From assembly GCA_003157445.1 (NCBI GenBank), contig PMJN01000453.1:1-10373 (forward strand): 10,373 nt of DNA, in the 5' to 3' direction. Source of the stretch: Micrococcales bacterium (GTDB taxonomy: Bacteria; Actinomycetota; Actinomycetes; Actinomycetales; Dermatophilaceae). The notes beneath the pieces are model-generated. The model was given only the letters and a program-made list of their open reading frames with translations, had not been told where the DNA came from and did not search any database. Each line of letters opens with the position of its first letter. Position 1 is the stretch's first letter. A program made the position numbers and the translations under genes. This document shows positions 5,156 through 10,373 of this stretch, piece by piece.

Positions 5156-6862
5156 ATGGAGCAGCTTCACGAGGGCGATCCAAAGTTGATCGGCCCATAC
5201 CGGGTTGTCGCCCTACTCGGGTCCGGCGGAATGGGCAAGGTATACCTGTGCACATCACCTGGGGGCCGTCGGCTGGCCGTCAAGGTCATCCGTCCTGAAC
5301 TCGCTGAAGACACTCAATTTCGCGCGCGTTTTCGGAGGGAAGTCGCTACAGCACAGCTCGTCCGCAGCCACGTCACAGCGGCAGTCGTTGACGCTGACAC
5401 CGAGTCCCCGACGCCCTGGCTCGCGACCATCTACCTCGAAGGCCCCACTCTCTCGGCGGCTGTGGAGCAGTCCCCTATGGCGGAGCCTGAGCTAAGACGC
5501 CTCGCAGCGGCACTGGCTGAGGCGCTGCAGTTCATTCACGGAGCAGGGTTGGTCCATCGTGACCTGAAACCGTCGAACATCATCCTGGCTCCCGACGGCC
5601 CGAGGGTGATCGACTTTGGCATCGCACGGGCTGCGGACGCGACAGCATTGACCACGACAAACCTGCGCATCGGGTCACCGGGGTACATGGCACCCGAGCA
5701 GATCCGCGCAAATATCACCGGACCCGAGTCCGACATCTTCGCCCTGGGCGCTGTCCTCGCGTATGCCGCAACCGGGCAGTCGCCCTTCGGCATCGGACCC
5801 ACCGATGCTGTGCTGTATCGAGTCCTGCACGAGGATCCAGACCTTGATAACGTCCCGCCGAGCCTCCGGGCGCTCATTGCATCATGTCTGGCCAAGGATC
5901 CCGTGCTGCGACCGACACCGGACCTCGTTCTCCAAGGAACGACAGGCAATCCCGCGACAATAGTTCTGACCCAGCCTCCCGTCAGTGAGTCGGCTCTTCC
6001 AGGAGATGGTCTTCCACCAACCTGGCCACTTGGAGTCGCAGCCACAAGTATCGGAACTGGAGCCGCCCCACATCCTGGAAGGCCAGACCCGACATCTCGG
6101 CCTCCCGAGGTCGCACAGACCCCGCGCAAGCGATGGAGGAGGGCGATTCTGTGGACGGTTCTACCCCTGCTCATCGTCGCCGTAATGTTTGCAATCTTCT
6201 CCATGGGCAAGGGCTCCACAGTTCAGGGCATCTCAGGCACCGCCACAGGCAAGTCTTCCGTGGTCTCCACGCGACCGGCATCGCAAGCGAGTGCAGCTAA
6301 AGAGACAACGGCTAAGACAACGACGCCGCCACGAGTGAAGAGTGTGCAGTCGCAGCCTGCGACGACCGTACAGATCACCCGGTGGGGCGCTCCGAAGATG
6401 GACCCTAAGGAGACCGTCTACCCGGATCAGGCAGGCTGCAGTCAGGGGTCGAATAGACTGGCCCGGCAAGATGCTTATCGGTGCTACACGACAACTGCCA
6501 GCGGCGGCGGCAACGTCTTTGACCCATGTTTCCCTTTGGACACCGACTTGGGGCTAGCTTGTCCCAGTGATCCCTGGGGCACCGACTGGGTTTTTGTTTC
6601 ATTAGTTGGCAATGCTGGCGTTGCCAATCCTCCAACGACCCATGGCCTGCCGTGGGGTATTGAGATCGCCAGCGGCATCAAGTGCACTCAAATGGGGGGT
6701 GCGACCGCTGCAATCGGGAACCAGCGGATGAACTACTCCTGTACCAATGGCAGCTACTTGTGGGGTGACCCCTCCCGGGGATCAACATGGCACATCAACC
6801 TATCGACCCAGTACCCCACCGGTTCCCTCCATTCTGTTGCGCTTCGCCAGGTCTGGTTCTAG
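5156..6862 (+). CDS. Membrane Ser/Thr protein kinase with six-cysteine outside domain
   Basis: A 568-aa Hanks-type (PknB-like) kinase. The cytoplasmic domain covers residues 12 to about 265: glycine loop GSGGMG (22-27), ATP lysine K43, helix-C Glu62, catalytic loop HRDLKPSN (134-141, D136), DFG (153-155), a Thr-rich activation segment (TALTTTN, 163-169) suited to autophosphorylation, and APEQ (179-182). All catalytic residues are present. A Pro-rich linker leads to a basic stop (PRKRWRR, 323-329) and one transmembrane helix (330-350). The outside part begins with a Ser/Thr-rich stalk and ends in a domain (about 412-568) with cysteines at 428, 443, 458, 469, 510 and 529, including RLARQDAYRC and FDPCF, a pattern I have seen in other secreted actinobacterial proteins. 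It lacks PASTA repeats, so it probably senses something other than muropeptides. The Shine-Dalgarno GGAGGG at 5141 supports the start. The lipoprotein gene follows after 49 nt, probably in one transcript. Confidence 0.93.
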   Translation: MEQLHEGDPKLIGPYRVVALLGSGGMGKVYLCTSPGGRRLAVKVIRPELAEDTQFRARFRREVATAQLVRSHVTAAVVDADTESPTPWLATIYLEGPTLSAAVEQSPMAEPELRRLAAALAEALQFIHGAGLVHRDLKPSNIILAPDGPRVIDFGIARAADATALTTTNLRIGSPGYMAPEQIRANITGPESDIFALGAVLAYAATGQSPFGIGPTDAVLYRVLHEDPDLDNVPPSLRALIASCLAKDPVLRPTPDLVLQGTTGNPATIVLTQPPVSESALPGDGLPPTWPLGVAATSIGTGAAPHPGRPDPTSRPPEVAQTPRKRWRRAILWTVLPLLIVAVMFAIFSMGKGSTVQGISGTATGKSSVVSTRPASQASAAKETTAKTTTPPRVKSVQSQPATTVQITRWGAPKMDPKETVYPDQAGCSQGSNRLARQDAYRCYTTTASGGGNVFDPCFPLDTDLGLACPSDPWGTDWVFVSLVGNAGVANPPTTHGLPWGIEIASGIKCTQMGGATAAIGNQRMNYSCTNGSYLWGDPSRGSTWHINLSTQYPTGSLHSVALRQVWF

Positions 6863-6911
6863 AAGTCACGAGAGGCACCAGCGGGCAGATGCAAGGGATG
6901 GGAGGCAGAGC

Positions 6912-7757
6912 ATGAACAAAGCCATCAGGTCGATCACCGCGCTGCTAGCGGCCATCATGCTGCTGTCCGGCTGCGGTCCCGCGTCCAACCGTCCTGCAAC
7001 CACATCCCTATCAAGCCCAACGTCGTCATCAAGCACGGTTTCGTCGCCACCGACCCCGGCGGCAGTAACCACACCGAAGACCGTTGCAGCGCCGACAATG
7101 TCAGCGGCGCCAAACCCGGCCCCCGCCACTGGCGGCATCACGGTCAACGCCGCCGGAGCCGTCCTGCCGAATCATGCGCGAACACCGGGCGCAGTCAATC
7201 CTGCCGTGACCCCGGCCAACATTGGCCGGACGATCTGCGTGTCGGGATGGACCGCCACCATCCGGCCAGACTCGTCCTATACAACCGAGCTCAAGGTGCA
7301 GCAGCTCGCCTCCGGGTACACGTACAAGGGTGATACCGCCAAGGGTGACTACGAAGAAGACCACCTCATCTCCCTGGAACTGGGAGGTGCTACCAGCGCG
7401 GAGGCCAACCTGTGGCCCGAGCCATACAAGGCACCCGAGGGAGCGAGGGTCAAGGACGTTGTCGAGAACAAGCTGCACAGCCTGGTCTGCGACCACGCCA
7501 TCAGCCTGGCAACAGCTCAAAAGGCCATCGCTTCCAACTGGTGGGTCGCCTACCAGACCTATGTCGGGGCGGCCGCCGCGAACAACCAGAGCTCACCAGC
7601 ACCGGCGCAGCCCGCACCAGTCCCTGCGCCCGCTCCGGCTCCGGCGCAACCAGGTAACGGCGCAACTGCGCTGTGCAACGACGGTACGTACTCCTTCGCA
7701 GCCCACCACCAGGGGGCCTGTTCGGGCCATGGCGGCGTCAAGGTGTTCTACAAGTAG
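6912..7757 (+). CDS. Lipoprotein with HNH-like secreted domain and DUF3761
   Basis: A 281-aa protein with a lipoprotein signal peptide: basic start (NKAIR), hydrophobic stretch and lipobox LLSGC with the lipidated cysteine at 21. A low-complexity Ser/Thr/Pro/Ala linker spans about 25-80. The central domain (about 85-233) reads TPGAVNPAVTPANIGRTICV, then YEEDHLISLELGG (D150-H151) and NLWPEPY (N166), then VENKLHSLVC. The DH...GG...NL order is like the core of HNH/treble-clef nucleases and recurs in a widespread secreted family of unknown function; nuclease activity is an inference. After an Ala-Pro repeat linker (about 234-248) comes DUF3761 (251-281): ALCNDGTYSF, AHHQGACSGHGG. GGAGG (6901-6905) lies 6 nt before the ATG. 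It acts on the outer face of the membrane and is a natural neighbour, perhaps effector, of the kinase upstream. Nothing in the sequence shows direct phosphorylation. Confidence 0.88.
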   Translation: MNKAIRSITALLAAIMLLSGCGPASNRPATTSLSSPTSSSSTVSSPPTPAAVTTPKTVAAPTMSAAPNPAPATGGITVNAAGAVLPNHARTPGAVNPAVTPANIGRTICVSGWTATIRPDSSYTTELKVQQLASGYTYKGDTAKGDYEEDHLISLELGGATSAEANLWPEPYKAPEGARVKDVVENKLHSLVCDHAISLATAQKAIASNWWVAYQTYVGAAAANNQSSPAPAQPAPVPAPAPAPAQPGNGATALCNDGTYSFAAHHQGACSGHGGVKVFYK

Positions 7758-7818
7758 CTCGTCCGGCCTCTGCAGATTGCCCGACCCGAGACTGGGCAGA
7801 CGTACAAGTCAGCGCGGA

Positions 7819-7983
7819 TCAGTCTGGCTGTATCGGAGACGATTCTTCGGCCACGCAGCCACCGGTGGCCAAGCTCTCCGCCAAGTCGTGGATCTCCCGT
7901 TTCGCGTATTTGGTGAGCCGCTCGTAGACGGCAAGAAACTCATCCAAGGGAGTGTCCGGGTAGTCATCGGCGTAGTAGTCCAT
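7819..7983 (-). CDS. Hypothetical 54-aa acidic protein
   Basis: ATG at 7983, with strong G/C third-position bias. The sequence begins MDYYADDYPDTPLDEFLAVY and continues with an amphipathic helix (RLTKYAKREIHDLAESL). It has no membrane segment and no motif I recognise. The same frame continues upstream beyond a TGA at 7987-7989 (see the neighbouring entry), so this may be the C-terminal two thirds of a longer gene with a nonsense mutation, or an independent small gene. No strong Shine-Dalgarno precedes the ATG. It lies downstream of, and on the same strand as, the DUF6767 gene and is convergent with the lipoprotein gene. Confidence 0.5.
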   Translation of the reverse strand: MDYYADDYPDTPLDEFLAVYERLTKYAKREIHDLAESLATGGCVAEESSPIQPD

Positions 7984-7986
7984 GCT

Positions 7987-8052
7987 TCAAGTGGACTCGC
8001 CCCATGCTTCGTCGCGCAGGCGAATGAGCAACTTGCTGTCACTTCGGGTCAT
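7987..8052 (-). other. 21-codon ORF in frame with the following gene, ended by TGA
   Basis: ATG at 8052 gives a 21-aa peptide beginning MTRSDSKLLIRLRDEAWGES, a basic helix with good codon bias, ending in TGA at 7987-7989. One codon later, in the same frame, comes the ATG of the 54-aa ORF. It starts 11 nt after the DUF6767 stop. It is most simply the N-terminus of a gene interrupted by a nonsense codon, but could be a separate peptide. Confidence 0.4.
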
Positions 8053-8063
8053 CCACTTCAGGC

Positions 8064-8237
8064 TCAGACCGAGGCCGTCCTGATCTGGTGCAACCGATCA
8101 CGAAGGTCAGGATCAGACATCACCAGGTAGACCAGCCCGCAGTCGTGCGGACCCGATGCACCCGGCACGCACAGCGAGCACGGATCTCCTGGACGCATGG
8201 GGCACTTAGCCTCCGGCTGTGTCCTGACCTCGACCAT
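8064..8237 (-). CDS. DUF6767 family small protein
   Basis: A 57-aa protein from the ATG at 8237, supported by AGAGGG (8244-8249) at 6-nt spacing. An internal ATG at 8198 would drop the residues KCP that belong to the conserved block. The core KCPMRPGDPCSLC (11-23), GASGPHDCGLVYLV (27-40) and MSDPDLRDRL (40-49) is what I recognise as the DUF6767 signature, with four cysteines (12, 20, 23, 33... by position) that could bind a metal. The family is small, actinobacterial and of unknown function. Its stop is followed within 11 nt by the next short ORF on the same strand, suggesting one transcript. The gene is shorter than many gene-calling cut-offs. Confidence 0.72.
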   Translation of the reverse strand: MVEVRTQPEAKCPMRPGDPCSLCVPGASGPHDCGLVYLVMSDPDLRDRLHQIRTASV

Positions 8238-8348
8238 CTGGATCCCTCTGAAAGAGCATTGGTTCTCTGACTGTCTCGAACGTGGGCCGGGGGGACCATC
8301 CAGGCGAAGTAGCCAGAATGTCGATGCCCTCCGAACCTATTGGACTTG

Positions 8349-8366
8349 AGAGTATTCGAATACTCT
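8349..8366. repeat. 18-bp perfect palindrome AGAGTATTCGAATACTCT
   Basis: Nine-base arms with no spacer and no mismatch. It lies between the stop of the two-TM protein gene (8451) and the DUF6767 start (8237), about 112 nt upstream of the latter. No U-run follows on either strand, so it is not a typical terminator; an operator for a dimeric regulator is the simplest reading. Confidence 0.6.
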
Positions 8367-8450
8367 TTCGGTGCTCTGGAGCATGACCAAACGTCTATGC
8401 CTCGCTGAACGTAAGGGTGGACTGCATAACGGTTCTACCGCCGATTTGGC

Positions 8451-8846
8451 CTATTCAGACACCGGTTCTGCAACGGCAGTCGCAGCGGGTGGGTTTGTGT
8501 GGCCTGTAGCAAGCACGCGTGCATCGGGGCGGGTGGTCATGAGGATCAGACCGAGGCCAGTGATCACAAGCACGAGCAGTGCCGCAGGCCGTTCGTCAAC
8601 CGTAGGCTGACTGGCGCCTTCCTGAGCGATGACGGTCAGGAGATCCTTCGCCGTCCAACCGTTTACCACAGTTTGTTGCGGTGCGCCCTCAGTTTTGGCG
8701 TTGTTTGCCGTGTCGGCATCAAGAGCTGCGCTGATTGCTGAATGGTACGTACCTGCCTTCGTGTCTTGTGCGGGCTTCATACCAAACCAGATTCCAAGTG
8801 CCGCGATGATCAACACGACAGCACCGATTCGGCGGATTATCTGCAT
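8451..8846 (-). CDS. Two-transmembrane-helix protein of unknown function
   Basis: A 131-aa membrane protein. Transmembrane helix 1 is residues 7-23 after a short basic start (MQIIRRIG), and helix 2 is residues 87-104, followed by a basic TTRPDAR. The loop between (24-86), predicted outside, contains the phrase QQTVVNGWTAKDLLTVIA (57-73). This N-G-W-x-A-x-D-L-L pattern recurs in small actinobacterial membrane proteins of unknown function. AGGGG (8855-8859) lies 8 nt before the ATG. The gene is on the same strand as its neighbours but separated from the next upstream gene by about 380 nt, so it probably has its own promoter. No enzymatic residues are visible. Confidence 0.82.
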   Translation of the reverse strand: MQIIRRIGAVVLIIAALGIWFGMKPAQDTKAGTYHSAISAALDADTANNAKTEGAPQQTVVNGWTAKDLLTVIAQEGASQPTVDERPAALLVLVITGLGLILMTTRPDARVLATGHTNPPAATAVAEPVSE

Positions 8847-8859
8847 TTTGGATACCCCT

Positions 8860-9223
8860 GATCCTCTTTGCTGAGCGGCGATGCCGTTGTTCCCCCGGCG
8901 TGACTCTCTGCCACAACGTATGGCCAGCTTGGTCCCCTGTCCATACAGATGCAGGAGTTGCCACTGACGCCGTCAACAGGGGCGCAATCACTCGTGGGGC
9001 CGTTTGCTTGCGTAGCGAGACATGGCTCACTGTCCCTGGTCAAACGCAAACAAGGGCGTGGTCGAACGGCACAGTCGCAGCATGAGGCGGTTTGAAGCCT
9101 CCCCCCGCAGGGCGACTCCGAAGGGCCACAAAACCTTCATCCACTGCACAGCACCGCCATCACCAGGACCCACCTACCGAGCCCCGGCTCCAGCGTTCAT
9201 GGCACACGACCACACAAGAAATA
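8860..9223. other. Intergenic stretch without a recognisable gene
   Basis: No frame on either strand has convincing start signals or codon bias. A short hairpin (GAGGC 9084-9088 with GCCTC 9097-9101) is present without a U-run. The region probably contains the promoter of the two-TM protein and the decayed 3' part of the small gene ending at 9224. Confidence 0.4.
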
Positions 9224-9394
9224 TCACTCCATGTCCAGAGCCCTGGTCCCCCGAGGTGTCCGATCAACCCGCCGATCAGCCATGGCTCCAGACAAGGCCC
9301 ACACAACCGCAATCCGCTGCTCACCGGGTTCCAGCAGAGGAGTCACTATCTCATCGAAATGCTTCTCAACTTTCCGTTTCCCTTTCTTGCTCAC
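9224..9394 (-). CDS. Hypothetical small basic protein, start region disrupted by a repeat
   Basis: From a GTG at 9394 the frame gives 56 aa beginning MSKKGKRKVEKHFDEIVTPL and then LEPGEQRIAVVWALSGAMAD. The LEPGEQ-x-hydrophobic phrase resembles the N-termini of actinobacterial membrane-associated or PH-like proteins, but the protein ends soon after, so it may be truncated. No ribosome binding site precedes 9394. The only good one (AGGAG, 9447-9451) serves a GTG at 9441 that is out of frame and runs into a TGA after 16 codons. Removing one unit of the 26-nt-period direct repeat (9384-9425) would join that start to this frame. It lies downstream of the DUF2510 gene on the same strand. It is either a pseudogene or translated weakly from 9394. 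Confidence 0.45.
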   Translation of the reverse strand: MSKKGKRKVEKHFDEIVTPLLEPGEQRIAVVWALSGAMADRRVDRTPRGTRALDME

Positions 9395-9425
9395 GATAGT
9401 GTTCTATTCTTCTTGCTCACGGTAG
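9384..9425. repeat. Direct repeat, 16-bp copies at 26-nt period
   Basis: Copies at 9384-9399 and 9410-9425 (minus strand CTATCGTGAGCAAGAA and CTACCGTGAGCAAGAA, one difference), separated by 10 nt. Both contain the GTG-AGC-AAG-AA start-like sequence of the small gene. The period is not a multiple of three, so the repeat shifts the reading frame. Confidence 0.7.
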
Positions 9426-9506
9426 TTTCATTAGCCGTCACCCACGCTCCTTTCGATTCCACATCACCGATTCCTGTGAGGGTCTCTGTGAAGTTACTCT
9501 CGCCGT

Positions 9507-10304
9507 TCATGGAATTGAGGGTGGTTGCCACCCGGTAAAATCACCATTTGCTGGGACGGTGATCGTCGCAGGTCCTAATTGGGAACCGTCGCTGTAGGTT
9601 ACGGTGCAGTTATAAGTGCCACCGCCAACGGAGTTGACGGTATCGACGGTGCAACTAGCCGACTTGGCCGTAATGCCCGGTATTTGCACCCCTTGGGCGT
9701 TCACCTCGTCGCCGGTCTGTACGATCTGGTATTCCAAGCTGTTCTGCCATCCCGCGTAGACGGCTGCCTGCTTGGCGGCAGCAGCGGCAGCGGCAGCGGC
9801 AGCGGCAGCCTTCTGAGCAGCTATATTTGCGGCGGCAGTGTTGGCAGCGGCCTGAATTGGCACGCCGACCGACGCCAACTGTTGTTCGATGACGAGAGCC
9901 TTGGCATTGGCCACGTCCCGCGCGTGATGAGCCGTCGCGATGACGGCGTTCTTGGCAGTGACCGTGCTGTCGATGTTGACCTGAACAACTGCGGTGATGA
10001 TGAGAGAGATAACCGTCACCCCCGCCAAGATCCATACCAGTACTCGGCTCGACCTCTTCCGCTGGGCGGAAGGCTTCCCGTCGGCCTCGGCGCTCGTTGT
10101 CGTGACTGGTGCTGGGGTGTAGTTCTCGGTCCACTGCTGCCCATCCCAATACCTCTGACGGCCATCAGCTTGTGAATACCAACCCGCCGGACTGTAACTC
10201 TGGATGAGTGCCTTGTGCTCCTCCTCGATGTCGATGTGCTCGCTGTCGATTTGTTTACTGTCGTGCTCGCCCGCGATGTTCTCGTGGTCGATCGTGTTAC
10301 TCAC
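9507..10304 (-). CDS. DUF2510 membrane protein with Ala-rich stalk
   Basis: A 265-aa protein starting at GTG 10304. Order: an acidic His/Asp/Glu-rich N-terminus (1-35), one DUF2510 unit with its three tryptophans (SPAGWYSQADGRQRYWDGQQ, 38-57, then W58), a basic patch (RKRSSR, 82-87), a transmembrane helix (88-107), a helical Ala-rich stalk (about 115-185, with a run of about a dozen alanines) and a C-terminal domain (about 200-265) with Cys in ASCTVD and YNCTVTYSDGS that probably form a disulfide outside the cell. DUF2510 is a short cytoplasmic module common in actinobacterial membrane proteins; its function is not established. The C-terminal domain resembles the secreted beta-rich domains (DUF4333-type) often paired with DUF2510, but that match is uncertain. 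No strong ribosome binding site is visible. The small gene at 9224 follows on the same strand. Confidence 0.88.
   Translation of the reverse strand: MSNTIDHENIAGEHDSKQIDSEHIDIEEEHKALIQSYSPAGWYSQADGRQRYWDGQQWTENYTPAPVTTTSAEADGKPSAQRKRSSRVLVWILAGVTVISLIITAVVQVNIDSTVTAKNAVIATAHHARDVANAKALVIEQQLASVGVPIQAAANTAAANIAAQKAAAAAAAAAAAAKQAAVYAGWQNSLEYQIVQTGDEVNAQGVQIPGITAKSASCTVDTVNSVGGGTYNCTVTYSDGSQLGPATITVPANGDFTGWQPPSIP
9775..9809. repeat. Hexanucleotide repeat (AGCGGC)n in the DUF2510 gene
   Basis: Four perfect AGCGGC units plus a partial unit (9783-9809), preceded by related GGC/AGC triplets. It encodes the poly-Ala run of the stalk. As the unit is 6 bp, copy changes would alter stalk length by two residues without breaking the frame. 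Confidence 0.7.
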
Positions 10305-10373
10305 TGTTCTCGCCTGCCTCTACAGTCGAGTGGATTATTGAGTGGTGATGGCACTGCACGCGTTCTGGTAGAA

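Noticed and set aside
5536..6219. 227-aa minus-strand frame
   Set aside because: It lies wholly inside the kinase gene on the opposite strand, and its sequence is typical of antisense high-GC frames.
7778..7798. Hairpin TGCCC...GGGCA after the lipoprotein gene
   Set aside because: The stem is only 5 bp with an 11-nt loop and no U-run; not supported as a terminator.
7222..8130. 302-aa plus-strand frame
   Set aside because: It is the +1 shadow of the lipoprotein gene and runs into antisense of the DUF6767 region; it is Ser/Arg/Pro-rich with no domain.
9022..9538. Two overlapping plus-strand frames of 125 and 148 aa
   Set aside because: They are rich in Pro/His/Thr, lack codon bias and ribosome binding sites, and overlap the minus-strand small gene.
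1..10373. CRISPR array, insertion sequence or prophage
   Set aside because: No regularly spaced repeats, transposase, integrase or paired terminal repeats were seen; the terminase-like helix-turn-helix gene stands alone.

Overview
The window looks like a chromosomal accessory region of a high-GC Gram-positive bacterium (Actinomycetota). The GC content is clearly above half, and coding frames are rich in G/C at third codon positions. Several family signatures seen here are largely actinobacterial: DUF4192, DUF6308, DUF6767, DUF2510, DUF3761, and a PASTA-less PknB-like kinase. A more exact placement (for example Propionibacteriaceae) would be a guess. Family names come from recognising motifs by eye; no search was run.

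Left part (1-3611). A 5'-truncated view of a DUF4192 gene runs off the left edge on the minus strand. Upstream of it lies a structured non-coding stretch with a strong minus-strand terminator and two inverted repeats. Three plus-strand genes follow: a small helix-turn-helix (terminase-small-subunit-like) protein, a protein with seven tandem zinc fingers fused to a Vsr/EDxHD-like nuclease domain, and a DUF6308 protein. A very small candidate ORF sits between the last two. All three larger genes have an -AAT hexamer exactly 12 nt before the start codon and no convincing Shine-Dalgarno at a normal distance, which suggests leaderless transcripts.

Middle (3612-5155). Convergent to the DUF6308 gene is an OGG-fold (8-oxoguanine-glycosylase-like) gene broken by a one-base frameshift. 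DUF6308 and the OGG-fold protein share a Lys...Asp core that lines up with the catalytic Lys and Asp region of OGG1-type glycosylases. A gene-poor stretch of about 770 nt follows, with only a weak minus-strand ORF.

Right-middle (5156-7757). A two-gene plus-strand unit encodes a membrane Ser/Thr kinase with a six-cysteine outside domain, then a lipoprotein with an HNH-like secreted domain plus a C-terminal DUF3761 domain. The pair suggests signalling or activity at the cell envelope.

Right part (7758-10373). All genes are on the minus strand: a DUF2510 membrane protein, a small basic protein whose start region carries a 26-nt-period direct repeat that breaks the best-supported reading frame, a two-TM membrane protein, a 57-aa DUF6767 protein, and a short ORF preceded by an in-frame TGA. 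An 18-bp perfect palindrome lies between the membrane protein and DUF6767. The zinc-finger nuclease, glycosylase-like genes, broken gene and disrupted start together suggest a gene-turnover zone that could include a defence or mobile module, but no integrase, transposase or CRISPR array was seen.
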